Assembly (NCBI RefSeq): GCF_026241895.1
Contig: NZ_JAPJIV010000023.1
Location: forward strand, 57,643 to 121,642
DNA: 64,000 bases
Reading direction: 5' to 3'
Source: Pseudomonas sp. RIT-562
GTDB taxonomy: Bacteria; Pseudomonadota; Gammaproteobacteria; Pseudomonadales; Pseudomonadaceae
Shown: positions 8,034 through 17,123 of the stretch, piece by piece
How the letters are laid out: the number at the start of each line of letters is the position of its first letter
Numbering within the stretch: the first letter of the stretch is position 1
Position numbers and translations under genes: made by a program
The notes under the pieces: model-generated
Databases searched by the model: none
What the model was told of the DNA's origin: nothing
Seen by the model: the letters and a program-made list of their open reading frames with translations, nothing else

Positions 8034-8482
8034 ATGACGCTTTCAAGACACAACTGCAGCAGGCTCACGAGCAAGGTGACTATGCCTCGCTGTTGCACCT
8101 GATTCCCTACGCCAAGTTGATCGGAGTCGAATGCTCGAGGGTCGGGGATGAGCTGCTGTTTCGCTTGCCGGCCAACAAGGACAACATTGGTAACCCTTTA
8201 TTGCCGGCCATCCATGGCGGGGTCATTGCCGGGTTCATGGAGTTATCTGCAGCGCTGCACCTGCTGGTGTTTACCGGCTCGCCGGGCGTGCCGAAAATTA
8301 TCGACTTCTCCCTGGATTACCTGCGGGCCGGGCAGTTTCGTGATACCTGGGCGCGCTGCCAGGTGTGTCGCCAGGGCCGACGGGTCGCGAATGTCGCCAT
8401 TACTGCCTGGCAAAGCACCGAAGGCGAGCCCATTGCCACGGCGCGTGCGCATTTCAAAATCGAAGAGCCCTTGAAATCCTGA
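8030..8482 (+). CDS. PaaI-type hotdog thioesterase (second of a pair)
   Basis: Second hotdog-fold protein (150 aa), starting at the ATG that overlaps the first thioesterase stop. Core motif AIHGGVIAGFMELSAALHLL: the HGG turn is kept, but where the partner has Asp in the helix this copy has Glu (FMELS), a common variant catalytic residue. The strand PKIIDFSLDYLRAG and QGRRVANVAITAW match the remaining sheet. Arrangement as an overlapping unequal pair suggests an old duplication and a joint job. No close functional assignment is possible from sequence alone. Confidence 0.83.
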   Translation: MNDAFKTQLQQAHEQGDYASLLHLIPYAKLIGVECSRVGDELLFRLPANKDNIGNPLLPAIHGGVIAGFMELSAALHLLVFTGSPGVPKIIDFSLDYLRAGQFRDTWARCQVCRQGRRVANVAITAWQSTEGEPIATARAHFKIEEPLKS

Positions 8483-8563
8483 TCCAAGCCCCCAACTTTG
8501 ATGACAACCCGCCGCCGACCCTGAAGGTCGTGGCCACTGCCATCTGATTGGAGTTTGATGACC

Positions 8564-10468
8564 ATGAGTGTGGAAACTCAAAAGGAAACCCTGGGCTTCC
8601 AGACCGAGGTGAAGCAGCTGCTGCACCTCATGATCCATTCGCTGTATTCCAACAAGGAAATTTTCCTTCGCGAATTGATCTCGAACGCCTCTGACGCTGT
8701 CGACAAATTACGTTTTGAAGCCCTGGCCAAGCCAGAGCTGCTGGAAGGTGGCGCCGAGCTGAAAATCCGCGTGAGCTTCGACAAGGACGCTAAAACCGTC
8801 ACTCTCGAAGACAACGGTATCGGCATGAATCGCGAAGACGCGATTACGCACCTGGGCACCATCGCCAAGTCCGGCACTGCCGACTTCATGAAGCACCTGT
8901 CGGGTGACCAGAAGAAAGACTCGCACCTGATCGGTCAGTTCGGCGTCGGCTTCTACTCCGCGTTCATCGTTGCCGACAAAGTCGACGTGTACAGCCGTCG
9001 TGCCGGCGATGCTGCCAGCGAAGGTGTGCACTGGTCGTCGAAAGGCGAAGGCGACTTCGAAGTGGCAACCATCGAGAAAGCCGAGCGTGGCACTCGCATC
9101 GTCCTGCACCTGAAGTCCGGTGAAGACGAATTTGCCGATGGCTGGCGTCTGCGCAACATCATCAAGAAGTACTCCGATCACATCGCCTTGCCGATCGAGC
9201 TGCCAAAAGAAGTGACGGCGGCCGAAGGTGAAGAGCAATCAGCCGTTGAGTGGGAAACCGTCAACCGCGCCAGCGCCCTGTGGACCCGTCCGCGCAATGA
9301 CGTGAAGGACGAGGAATACCAGGAGTTCTACAAGCACATTGCCCACGACTTCGAAAACCCGCTGAGCTGGAGTCACAACAAGGTCGAAGGCAAGCTGGAA
9401 TACAGCTCGCTGCTCTACGTACCGGCCCGTGCTCCGTTCGACCTGTACCAGCGTGAAGCGCCAAAAGGCCTGAAGCTGTACGTGCAGCGCGTGTTCGTGA
9501 TGGACCAGGCCGAGTCGTTCCTGCCGCTGTACCTGCGCTTCATCAAGGGCGTGGTCGATTCCAATGACCTGTCGCTGAACGTGTCGCGGGAAATCCTGCA
9601 AAAAGACCCGATCATCGACTCGATGAAGTCCGCGCTGACCAAGCGTGTACTCGACATGCTGGAAAAACTGGCGAAGAACGAACCTGAGCAATACAAGGGC
9701 TTCTGGAAAAACTTCGGTCAGGTCATGAAAGAAGGCCCGGCAGAAGATTTCGCCAACAAGGAAAAGATTGCCGGCCTGCTGCGCTTCGCGTCCACCCAGG
9801 GCGAGGAAGGCGAGCAAGTGGTGTCCCTGGCCGAATACCTGGCTCGTGCCAAGGAAGGTCAGGACAAGATCTATTACCTGACCGGCGAAACCTACGCCCA
9901 GGTCAAGAACAGCCCGCATCTGGAAGTCTTCCGCAAGAAAGGCATCGAAGTGCTGCTGCTGACTGACCGTATCGACGAGTGGCTGATGAGCTACCTCAGC
10001 GATTTTGACGGCAAGTCGTTTGTCGACGTGGCGCGCGGTGACCTGGATTTGGGTAATCTGGACTCGGAAGAGGACAAGAAGGCCGCTGAAGAAGTCGCCA
10101 AGTCCAAAGAGGGCCTGGTTGAGCGTCTGAAAACTGCACTGGGTGATTCGGTTGCCGAGGTGCGGGTTTCCCACCGCCTGACCGACTCTCCGGCGATCCT
10201 GGCCATTGGCGAACAGGACCTTGGCTTGCAGATGCGCCAGATCCTCGAAGCCAGTGGGCAGAAGGTGCCGGATTCGAAGCCGATCTTCGAATTCAACCCC
10301 GCTCACCCGCTGATCGAGAAGCTCGACAGCGAACAGAGCGACGAGCGCTTTGGCGACCTGTCGCACATCCTGTTCGATCAGGCGGCCCTGGCGGCCGGTG
10401 ACAGCTTGAAAGACCCGGCGGCCTATGTGCGCCGTCTCAACAAGCTGTTGGTTGAACTGTCGGTTTAA
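8564..10468 (+). CDS. htpG: Molecular chaperone HtpG (Hsp90)
   Basis: Cytosolic ATP-driven Hsp90 chaperone, 634 aa. GHKL ATPase motifs are all present: ELISNASDAVDKLR (catalytic Glu and Mg-binding Asn), LEDNGIGMNREDAI, and GQFGVGFYSAFIVADKV as the lid/phosphate loop. The middle domain carries the conserved Arg region LNVSREILQ, and the carboxy-terminal dimerisation domain ends in KLLVELSV. The start at 8564 (MSVETQKETLGFQ) gives the usual length; in-frame TTG/ATG codons at 8555 and 8558 would add two or three residues, and the latter sits closer to GGAG, so the start is uncertain by two codons. Monocistronic with its own terminator. Confidence 0.97.
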   Translation: MSVETQKETLGFQTEVKQLLHLMIHSLYSNKEIFLRELISNASDAVDKLRFEALAKPELLEGGAELKIRVSFDKDAKTVTLEDNGIGMNREDAITHLGTIAKSGTADFMKHLSGDQKKDSHLIGQFGVGFYSAFIVADKVDVYSRRAGDAASEGVHWSSKGEGDFEVATIEKAERGTRIVLHLKSGEDEFADGWRLRNIIKKYSDHIALPIELPKEVTAAEGEEQSAVEWETVNRASALWTRPRNDVKDEEYQEFYKHIAHDFENPLSWSHNKVEGKLEYSSLLYVPARAPFDLYQREAPKGLKLYVQRVFVMDQAESFLPLYLRFIKGVVDSNDLSLNVSREILQKDPIIDSMKSALTKRVLDMLEKLAKNEPEQYKGFWKNFGQVMKEGPAEDFANKEKIAGLLRFASTQGEEGEQVVSLAEYLARAKEGQDKIYYLTGETYAQVKNSPHLEVFRKKGIEVLLLTDRIDEWLMSYLSDFDGKSFVDVARGDLDLGNLDSEEDKKAAEEVAKSKEGLVERLKTALGDSVAEVRVSHRLTDSPAILAIGEQDLGLQMRQILEASGQKVPDSKPIFEFNPAHPLIEKLDSEQSDERFGDLSHILFDQAALAAGDSLKDPAAYVRRLNKLLVELSV

Positions 10469-10480
10469 CCGAGCTGTAAT

Positions 10481-10509
10481 AAAAAACCCGCTTCGGCGGG
10501 TTTTTTATT
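10481..10509 (+). terminator. Terminator after htpG
   Basis: AAAAAACCCGC-TTCG-GCGGGTTTTTTATT, an 11-bp stem with UUCG loop and T tail, 12 bases past the stop. Confidence 0.93.
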
Positions 10510-10554
10510 GCGGTTTTTTTTGCCGTGACCCCTTGTTGTGTTGGTACCGGCCTC

Positions 10555-10619
10555 TTCGCGAGCAAGCCCGCTCCCACATTGGTGCGCGGTTTAACTGTGG
10601 GAGCGGGCTTGCTCGCGAA
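10555..10619. repeat. REPIN
   Basis: Inverted pair of the GTGGGAGCGGGCTTGCTCGC REP (10555-10577 reverse, 10597-10619 forward) with a 19-base spacer, between the htpG terminator and the convergent pirin gene. Confidence 0.92.
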
Positions 10620-10644
10620 GGCGGCGGCGCTAACCCCACAAACC

Positions 10645-11505
10645 TCAAGGCAACTCAATACGCTCGCTTTCCCCCGGCACCGTCGACCAATCCCCAGCCG
10701 CCCACCGCCGCCGCGCTTCATCGATCGCCGTCGGGTCACTTGCGACAAAATTCCAGTTGATCCGCCGCGGCCCATCCAGCGGCGCGCCACCCAACAGCAC
10801 GGCATGACAGTCGCTTTCGGCGAACAATGTCATCTCTGCTCCGGCCGGCAGCACCACCAGCGAATGGGGTTCAACCTGCTCGCCATCGAGTTGCACCTCA
10901 CCCTCCAGCACATACAGCGCACGCTCTTCATGCTCGGTGGGAATCAGCAAGGTGGTTGCGGTCTGCAGGTGGAGTTCGGCATACAGCGTAGGAGAAAGCA
11001 CCGGCACCGGCGATTCCAGGCAAAAGCCTGATCCGGCAATCATCCGGATCTGCACCCCGAGATTGTCACTGACCGGAAGGGTGGCGGCGGGATGATGGCT
11101 GTAATGCCCCGGACCCTGTTCGTGTTCCCTGGGAGAGGCGAGCCAGACCTGCAGGCCATGCATCGTGAAGCCGCTTTCCTTCAACGCGGCAGGCGTACGC
11201 TCCACGTGGGCAATGGCGCTGCCTGCCGTCATCCAGCTGACGTCACCGGGCGCCACGACCTGATCGGAGCCAATGCTGTCCTTGTGTTGCAGCTGACCCT
11301 GAAACAGGTAGGTGAGGGTAGAGAGGCCGATGTGCGGGTGTTGGCGGATGTTCATGCCCGTTCCTGCGGCATAACGTGTTTCAAGCATGTGGTCAAAAAA
11401 AACGAAGGGCCCGACGCTGCGGCACTTGGCCGACGGCAACGGGCGAAGAATCGGCTGGCCCGCGACATCTTCGATGCGAGGGCGGATCACGAGCGGAGAG
11501 TTCAT
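10645..11505 (-). CDS. Pirin family protein (bicupin)
   Basis: Cytosolic two-cupin protein of 286 aa. The amino-terminal cupin has the metal-binding sequence NIRQHPHIGLSTLTYLFQG (two His, then His-Lys-Asp in QHKDSIG), followed by the pirin motif PGDVSWMTAGSAIAHVERTP. The second cupin (QLDGEQVEPHSLVVLPAGAE) lacks obvious metal ligands, as usual. Bacterial pirins include quercetin 2,3-dioxygenases and redox regulators; which applies here is not visible. It is transcribed toward the REPIN, next to an OsmC gene on the same strand 61 bases upstream, so both could share a stress-related transcript. Confidence 0.9.
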   Translation of the reverse strand: MNSPLVIRPRIEDVAGQPILRPLPSAKCRSVGPFVFFDHMLETRYAAGTGMNIRQHPHIGLSTLTYLFQGQLQHKDSIGSDQVVAPGDVSWMTAGSAIAHVERTPAALKESGFTMHGLQVWLASPREHEQGPGHYSHHPAATLPVSDNLGVQIRMIAGSGFCLESPVPVLSPTLYAELHLQTATTLLIPTEHEERALYVLEGEVQLDGEQVEPHSLVVLPAGAEMTLFAESDCHAVLLGGAPLDGPRRINWNFVASDPTAIDEARRRWAAGDWSTVPGESERIELP

Positions 11506-11566
11506 GGTGCATTCCAGGCTGAGCGGGTGACGCCAAGAGCATAACCCGCTTGCACAGCCCTTGCCG

Positions 11567-11983
11567 CTATTGGCTGAATGCGCCTTCGGACAGGTGGGTT
11601 TCGATGCTGACGTCGGTGGTGGTCATCAGCTTGTGGATAGGGCAGCGGTCGGCCACGCGATGCAGTTCGTCACGCTGGGCGTCGGTGAGTACGCCCTTGA
11701 GCGTCAGCTTGACGTGCAAGGCATATTTACCTTTCTGCTCTTCAGCGTTATCGCGCTTGACCTCGACGGTGACGCCAGTCAGCGGGATGTCTTTCTTCTT
11801 GGCGTACATCTTCAGGGTCAGGGCCTTGCAGGCGCCCAGGGCCGCATCGAAATAGTCATGGGGCTCCGGCGCGGTGCCTTCACCTCCTGAAGTGGTTGGT
11901 ACATCGGCAAAGAGTTCATGGTCGTCGATTTGTACGCTGTGGCGAAAACCTTCGGCGGAGACGGTATTGACGGTAACTGTCAT
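11567..11983 (-). CDS. OsmC/Ohr family protein
   Basis: Small peroxiredoxin-like protein (138 aa) of the OsmC superfamily, expected to reduce organic or inorganic peroxides with two cysteines. Both are present: the first in DAALGACKALTLKMYAKK, the second in VADRCPIHKLMTTT. The amino terminus MTVTVNTVSAEGFRHSVQID resembles the YhfA-like branch more than Ohr, so physiological substrate is uncertain. The start is preceded by GAGGTGCACC. Sits upstream of the pirin gene on the same strand. Confidence 0.88.
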   Translation of the reverse strand: MTVTVNTVSAEGFRHSVQIDDHELFADVPTTSGGEGTAPEPHDYFDAALGACKALTLKMYAKKKDIPLTGVTVEVKRDNAEEQKGKYALHVKLTLKGVLTDAQRDELHRVADRCPIHKLMTTTDVSIETHLSEGAFSQ

Positions 11984-12136
11984 GGTGCACCTCGCAGGCG
12001 GTAGGAAAAATCATTCAATGAAAACGGGTCGTGAAGTTATAGAGCATTCTGACCCGTACGCGTTCCACTTTCCTATCCGGTGAACCCTGATGCGCACCCG
12101 AGGGTCTACGCTGTTCCTGACCGCTGGAGATTGCCC

Positions 12137-13147
12137 GTGCACCCGTTCCGACTCAGCCTTGCCTGCCTGCTGGCCTTATCAAGCGCTGCTGCCAGTGCAC
12201 GCGAATATGCCTACAGCGATGCGCATCTGCATTACGTAGATTTCTTCCAGGAAACTGCGGGGATGCCCAAGTTGCTCAAGGCCATGACGGACAATCGCAT
12301 CGAACACGTGATGATCTCCGGTGTTCCAGTGGCGAAAAAATGGCATGAAGATGAGCCCAAGCGGCCGCGTTACTACGCCGGCGATGATGCGGATGCTTAT
12401 TGGTACAGCGCAACCGACGTCATAGTCGCGGCGGCAGTGAGCAAGCTGACTGCCGAGCAGCGCCACCGCTTTCATCCGTTCCTGTCCGGTTTCAATCCCA
12501 ACGACAAAAACTCTGCGGCGCATATCCAGCGCATGCTCGATCTGTATCCGGGCCTCTGGCAGGGCATCGGCGAGGTCTTTACCCGGCATGACGACCTGAC
12601 GGCGTTGACCTCAGGTGACACGCCGAGGGCCAACAACGAGGCCATGACGCGGATTTATCATCTGGCCGCGGAAAACGACCTGCCGGTGATGGTGCATTCC
12701 AACATCACCTCCAAGCGTGAGAAAAATCCGCTCTACCTCGCGGAAATCGAAGAGCCATTGCGCAATCACCCGCACACCCAATTCATCTGGGCCCATGCCG
12801 GTACCAGTGCGGAAATTCATCGGCACCAGGTTCGGCTGGATTTCCTGTTGCCGACCCTGACCCGGATGCTGGAGGCCTATCCCAACCTATTCATCGACCT
12901 GTCCTGGAGCCTGCTGACCCCGTATCTGCTGGATGAGCAAGGCAAGCCGCGCCAGGAGTGGCTGGCATTGGTGGAGCGCTTCCCGGAGAGATTCATGATT
13001 GGCTCGGATGTGGTGGGGCGCTTCAACAAGCTAGGAAAGGAAATGCGCAGCTTCGATCCGTTTCTGGATGCGTTGCCGGAGGACGTTGCCAAAAAGGTCG
13101 CCCGCGATAATTTTCTCGCAATCCTGCCGCGCACAATCTCGCGTTAA
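12137..13147 (+). CDS. Exported amidohydrolase-2 family protein
   Basis: TIM-barrel metal hydrolase (336 aa) with a signal peptide. GTG at 12137 is chosen because GGAGA lies seven bases upstream and it gives MHPFRLSLACLLALSSAAAS followed by the cleavage site ASA-RE; an earlier GTG (12080) would put a charged segment before it. Barrel motifs: SDAHLHYVDF (HxH metal site), PVMVHSNITS, FIWAHAGTSAEIHRHQ, LFIDLSWSLL and FMIGSDVVGR (final Asp). Periplasmic members of this family are poorly characterised; related cytosolic ones are decarboxylases or lactonases. Monogenic with a strong terminator. Confidence 0.85.
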   Translation: MHPFRLSLACLLALSSAAASAREYAYSDAHLHYVDFFQETAGMPKLLKAMTDNRIEHVMISGVPVAKKWHEDEPKRPRYYAGDDADAYWYSATDVIVAAAVSKLTAEQRHRFHPFLSGFNPNDKNSAAHIQRMLDLYPGLWQGIGEVFTRHDDLTALTSGDTPRANNEAMTRIYHLAAENDLPVMVHSNITSKREKNPLYLAEIEEPLRNHPHTQFIWAHAGTSAEIHRHQVRLDFLLPTLTRMLEAYPNLFIDLSWSLLTPYLLDEQGKPRQEWLALVERFPERFMIGSDVVGRFNKLGKEMRSFDPFLDALPEDVAKKVARDNFLAILPRTISR

Positions 13148-13172
13148 TCACGATCTCCCTCACCACTGGGCC

Positions 13173-13203
13173 AAAAAAAACCCCGCAATTGCGGGGTTTT
13201 TTG
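13173..13203. terminator. Bidirectional terminator between convergent genes
   Basis: Eight A's, CCCCGCAATTGCGGGG palindrome, six T's. It can stop the amidohydrolase transcript (plus) and the purMN-DUF3108 transcript (minus), whose last stop is at 13216. Confidence 0.93.
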
Positions 13204-13215
13204 TAGCGATGCGGA

Positions 13216-13929
13216 TCAGCTGCCTTTGACAGCCTTGCCGTTCACCGTACCGTCGAGGAGCATGATGTTGTACTCCTTGCCGTCGGTTTCAACCTGTTGC
13301 AGGCGTACCAGCAGGTAGTCCCAGTCCTTGGCAAACCACAGCACGGTAATGCGCTTGCTTTGAGTCGGATCGCGCACTCGCTCAACCTTGATCGCGTCGA
13401 TCTGGCCAGCTTTGGTGTCGACTTTTTCTGAACCCAGCACGCGGAAGTCGTAGGTGTCGACTTCGCCGTCATCGACCACCTGGTAGCTCATGCTTTTTTT
13501 GCCGGCAGCGACGTCATGCTGCAGCGCAAGCTGGTAGGTGGATTTGTCGACCATGCCGCGGTTCAGCGGGAGCTTGACCGGGTCACCGCGATCGGTGCCG
13601 GTGACCATCTTGGTGGTCCAGTCGAAGTCCAGGTCGGCTTTCTTCGCTTTACCCAGGCCACCACGTTCGAAGTGGTAGGACTGCGGCAGCAGGGTGTCCT
13701 TGTCCACGGTCAGGGTGCTTTGTTCGGATAGGCTGGCGATCATCATCGACGCCTTGAAGCTGAGTGTCCAAACGCCGTTGGCGCCCTTGGTCAGACTGCG
13801 CTCGGCAGTGCCGCTCATAGGCAGCTGTTTCCAGTCGGCGGTATAGCTGGCGGAGAAAGGTTGAAGTTCTGCAGCCTGCGCCAGTGGCAGGGCGAGCAGA
13901 GCGCAAGCGAAGAGCAGGGCGCGACGCAT
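13216..13929 (-). CDS. DUF3108 periplasmic protein
   Basis: Secreted protein of 237 aa with a clear Sec signal, MRRALLFACALLALPLAQAA, and a predicted all-beta mature part (ASYTADWKQLPMSGTAERSL, YHFERGGLGKAKKADLDFDW, ITVLWFAKDWDYLLVRLQQV) typical of DUF3108. The family is linked by fold to LolA/LolB-like lipid carriers but has no assigned role. It lies eight bases after purN and presumably rides on the purM-purN transcript; the same order occurs across Pseudomonas, but there is no evident functional tie to purines. Confidence 0.85.
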   Translation of the reverse strand: MRRALLFACALLALPLAQAAELQPFSASYTADWKQLPMSGTAERSLTKGANGVWTLSFKASMMIASLSEQSTLTVDKDTLLPQSYHFERGGLGKAKKADLDFDWTTKMVTGTDRGDPVKLPLNRGMVDKSTYQLALQHDVAAGKKSMSYQVVDDGEVDTYDFRVLGSEKVDTKAGQIDAIKVERVRDPTQSKRITVLWFAKDWDYLLVRLQQVETDGKEYNIMLLDGTVNGKAVKGS

Positions 13930-13937
13930 AATATCTC

Positions 13938-14588
13938 CTAGGTTCGAATCAAGTGACCGCTGGCGGCGAGTAACTTCCCGTCCAGTAAAGCACCTTGCTC
14001 ACCGAGTGATAAGCGGCCTTCGGCAAACCAGCGTACGGCCATCGGGTAGATCAGGTGTTCCTGGGTGTGGACTCGCTGCGCCAGACTCTGCGGCGAATCA
14101 TGCAACTCTACCGGTATTACTGCCTGTACGACCAGTGGTCCGCCATCGAGTTCCTCGGTGACGAAGTGCACGGAGCAGCCGTGTTCAGTATCGCCGGCCT
14201 CCAGCGCGCGCTGATGAGTGTGTAACCCTTTGTATTTGGGCAGCAGCGAGGGATGGATGTTGAGCAGGCGACCCGCATAGTGACGCACGAAATCAGCGCT
14301 GAGAATACGCATGAATCCGGCCAGTACCACGAGTTTGGGGTTGAAGGCGTCGATCAGTTCGATCAGCGCGGCATCGAAGGCTTCGCGGCCCTCGAAAGCC
14401 TTGTGATCCAGGGAGCGGGTGTCGATACCCGCGTCCCTGGCGCGTTGCAGGCCGTAAGCGTCGGCGCGGTTGGAAATCACCGCAGCGATGCGGACCGGGC
14501 TGTCGCCGGTCCGCGTGCTGTCGATCAAGGCCTGCAAGTTACTGCCGGTGCCGGACAACAGCACCACCACATCACAGGTGACGGACAT
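13938..14588 (-). CDS. purN: Phosphoribosylglycinamide formyltransferase
   Basis: GAR transformylase (216 aa): transfers the formyl group of 10-formyl-THF to glycinamide ribonucleotide in step 3 of purine synthesis. Visible: the amino-terminal VLLSGTGSNLQALID phosphate-binding loop, FMRILSADFVRHYAG, and the catalytic block LNIHPSLLPKYKGLHTH with Asn and His, followed by GCSVHFVTEELDGGPLVVQ which supplies the Asp. The start overlaps the purM stop by one base (TAATG on the minus strand), so the two are translationally coupled. Confidence 0.96.
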   Translation of the reverse strand: MSVTCDVVVLLSGTGSNLQALIDSTRTGDSPVRIAAVISNRADAYGLQRARDAGIDTRSLDHKAFEGREAFDAALIELIDAFNPKLVVLAGFMRILSADFVRHYAGRLLNIHPSLLPKYKGLHTHQRALEAGDTEHGCSVHFVTEELDGGPLVVQAVIPVELHDSPQSLAQRVHTQEHLIYPMAVRWFAEGRLSLGEQGALLDGKLLAASGHLIRT

Positions 14589-15646
14589 TAATGCGCCTTA
14601 AGGTTCTTCAGCTCAACCTGAGCTGCGCCTTCGGCAGCGGTAGCGATCTGGCCGAGGACCCAAGGCTGCTCGCCAGCTTCACGCAGGACGTTCAGGGCGG
14701 TTTCAACGTGCTCTTGAGCTACGCAGATAACCATGCCAACGCCGCAGTTCAGCACGCGGTGCATTTCGTTTTCGTCGACGTTGCCTTGCGCTTGCAGCCA
14801 GTCGAACACCGCAGGGCGAGTCCAGCTTGCTACGTCAACTACCGCTTGAGCGCCTTTTGGCAGCACGCGCGGGATGTTGTCCAGCAGGCCACCACCGGTG
14901 ATGTGAGCCATGGCCTTGACGGCGCCGGTGTCCTTGATCAGCTTGAGCAGCGGCTTCACGTAGATGCGGGTCGGGGCCATCAGCAGGTCGGTCAGCGGTT
15001 TGCCGTCGAGCTGGATGTTTTCGATGTCGGCGCCGGACACTTCGATGATCTTGCGGATCAGCGAGTAGCCGTTGGAGTGCGGGCCGGAAGACGGCAGGGC
15101 GAGCAGGGCATCGCCGGCAGCGACTTTGGAACCGTCGATGATTTCGGATTTTTCCACGACGCCGACGCAGAAGCCGGCCAGGTCGTAGTCTTCGCCTTCG
15201 TACATGCCAGGCATTTCAGCGGTTTCGCCGCCCACCAGGGAGCAGCCGGACAGTTCGCAGCCAGCGCCGATGCCGGTCACGACTTGGGTCGCGGTCTCGA
15301 CGTTGAGTTTGCCGGTGGCGTAGTAGTCGAGGAAGAACAGCGGCTCAGCGCCGCAAACCACCAGGTCATTCACGCACATGGCCACCAGGTCGATGCCGAT
15401 GCTGTCGTGTTTGTTCAGGTTCAAGGCCAGGCGCAGCTTGGTGCCGACGCCGTCGGTGCCGGAAACCAGGACAGGCTGCTTGTAGCCGGCCGGGATTTCG
15501 CAGAGGGCGCCGAAACCGCCCAGGCCGCCCATGACTTCCGGGCGCGCAGTGCGCTTGGCGACGCTCTTGATGCGTTCGACCAATGCTTCACCGGCGTCGA
15601 TGTCTACACCGGCGTCCTTGTAGCTCAGGGAGGGTTGCTTGCTCAT
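14588..15646 (-). CDS. purM: Phosphoribosylformylglycinamidine cyclo-ligase (AIR synthetase)
   Basis: ATP-dependent AIR synthetase (352 aa), step 5 of purine synthesis. It starts MSKQPSLSYKDAGVDIDAGE, with VMGGLGGFGALCEIP and the substrate/ATP loop VSGTDGVGTKLRLALNL, CVNDLVVCGAEPLFFLDY and LVGGETAEMPGMY, all signatures of the PurM fold. It is the first gene of purM-purN-DUF3108. The 382-base upstream region to the divergent DUF2066 gene carries the promoter but no site I can name. Confidence 0.96.
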   Translation of the reverse strand: MSKQPSLSYKDAGVDIDAGEALVERIKSVAKRTARPEVMGGLGGFGALCEIPAGYKQPVLVSGTDGVGTKLRLALNLNKHDSIGIDLVAMCVNDLVVCGAEPLFFLDYYATGKLNVETATQVVTGIGAGCELSGCSLVGGETAEMPGMYEGEDYDLAGFCVGVVEKSEIIDGSKVAAGDALLALPSSGPHSNGYSLIRKIIEVSGADIENIQLDGKPLTDLLMAPTRIYVKPLLKLIKDTGAVKAMAHITGGGLLDNIPRVLPKGAQAVVDVASWTRPAVFDWLQAQGNVDENEMHRVLNCGVGMVICVAQEHVETALNVLREAGEQPWVLGQIATAAEGAAQVELKNLKAH

Positions 15647-16028
15647 GATCCAGGCCTTTAGGGGGGATTCAGGGGTAACGACCGAGTCCAGCGGGACCGC
15701 AGGAACAGACGAGGGCGGGTGCCATGCGCGAATTCCAAGGTGCCCGGCTGTTGCCGGTCTGCGAAGGCGCGCGATTTTATCAGGCTTGGAGGGCAGCGGC
15801 CATCCTCAGGCCGACAGCAGGGGGCATATCGGCCGAAAAAAATCGTCATAGGCCGTATTGGTCGTCTGGCTCATGCCTGTATAAGGTAGCGCCATTAACC
15901 GTCTATCGTTATGACAGTGCAAAAACATGCCTGGGCCGGGTGAATGATTTGCCGAGGGGTGTGGTCACAGCCATGCTCGTCCGGTTAACGCGGCCTGTTC
16001 CAGCCGCTCCAATATTCAGGAATCTTTC
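15647..16028. other. Divergent intergenic region, purM / DUF2066 gene
   Basis: No credible gene was seen. The region must hold both divergent promoters. A short run of G's follows AGGCCTTTA right at the purM end. No terminator-like hairpin, REP or obvious regulator palindrome was recognised. Confidence 0.4.
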
Positions 16029-17090
16029 ATGGGTTTTTTTCCGAAATGTTTGTTTGTGGGCTGCTTGTCGTTGTTCAGCCTGGTCGGTCATGCCGAAACG
16101 GTTAAGAGTCTGTACCAGGTGCGTCAACCTGTGAGCGGCCAGTCGCCGGAGATTCGCGACCAGGCGACCCAGCAAGCGCTGGATACCCTGGTGTTGCGCC
16201 TGACCGGCGATGCCAAGGCTGCGCAAAACCCCGGCCTGGCCGCCATTCGCAAGGACCCGCAGCAGATCATCAGCCAATACGGCTTTGAAGCGGGGCCACC
16301 GCAAGTATTAAAAGTCGATTTTGACCCTGCCACCACAGAGCAGGCATTGCGTCGTGCCGGGTTGTCCCTGTGGGGCGCCAATCGGCCGTCGATCCTCGGA
16401 TGGTGGTTGAACGACTCCACCGAAGGTTCAAGCCTGGTCGGCGATGGTCAGGCCAGTGCAACGCCGCTGCGTCGGGCGGCTCAGCATCGCGGGCTGCCAT
16501 TGCGCTTGCCGCTGGCGGATTTGAGCGAACAGCTGGTGGCGACCGGGCCGACCCTGGAAGGCGGTGATGCGGCCCCGCTGCGCAGCGCTTCGGAACGCTA
16601 CAACGCCGATGCCCTGCTCGCCGTGCACGCCAAGGAGGAGGGCGGCCAGTGGCTGGCGACCTGGAACCTGTGGCTGGGCGACAAGAAAGAAGCGGGCAGC
16701 GTACAGGGCGCCGATCAGGCGGCTGTAGCGGATGCGGTGATGCTGGCGGTCAGCGAGCGACTGGCGCCACGTTTTGTGGTCAAGCCAGGCGCCTCGGGCG
16801 AACAGCTGCTTGAGGTCCAGGGCATGAACCTGGAGCGTTATGCCGCCCTCGGGCGTTTGCTCGAACCCTTTGGCATGCGCTTGCAGAGCGTCAACGGCGA
16901 CCGGATTCTCTATCGGGTTCGCGGCAGCACCGAGCAATTAAAAGCGCAGTTGGCCCTGGCCAAATTGCAGGAGTTGCCCGCAGGGGAGGCGCCTGCACCG
17001 GTGGCCCCGGTACAGCCTGCAGTCGATGGTGCGGCGCCCGCTGTAGTACCAACCCCAGCCCCGGTCCCGCAGTTACGTTTTCGCTGGTAG
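16029..17090 (+). CDS. DUF2066 secreted protein
   Basis: Exported protein of 353 aa: signal peptide MGFFPKCLFVGCLSLFSLVGHA, then ETVKSLYQVRQPVSGQSPE, the start of the DUF2066 domain (about residues 23-260). The carboxy-terminal 40 residues are a Pro/Ala-rich tail (PAPVAPVQPAVDGAAPAVVP) likely disordered. Function unknown; in Pseudomonas it commonly sits just upstream of the AI-2E-family permease and hda, as here, which suggests a shared transcript (33-base gap) but not a role. Confidence 0.85.
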   Translation: MGFFPKCLFVGCLSLFSLVGHAETVKSLYQVRQPVSGQSPEIRDQATQQALDTLVLRLTGDAKAAQNPGLAAIRKDPQQIISQYGFEAGPPQVLKVDFDPATTEQALRRAGLSLWGANRPSILGWWLNDSTEGSSLVGDGQASATPLRRAAQHRGLPLRLPLADLSEQLVATGPTLEGGDAAPLRSASERYNADALLAVHAKEEGGQWLATWNLWLGDKKEAGSVQGADQAAVADAVMLAVSERLAPRFVVKPGASGEQLLEVQGMNLERYAALGRLLEPFGMRLQSVNGDRILYRVRGSTEQLKAQLALAKLQELPAGEAPAPVAPVQPAVDGAAPAVVPTPAPVPQLRFRW

Positions 17091-17123
17091 TTTTTTCCCC
17101 TTATATAAAAGCAGGAGTGGTTC

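Noticed and set aside
5821..10619. CRISPR array or phage attachment sites suggested by repeated ~23-mers
   Set aside because: Repeats are inverted pairs with variable spacing scattered over tens of kb, which is the REPIN pattern; no cas or integrase gene.
12080..12136. Upstream GTG start for the amidohydrolase
   Set aside because: It would put Arg/Trp/Asp residues before the signal peptide and lacks a well-placed SD; GTG 12137 has GGAGA at seven bases.
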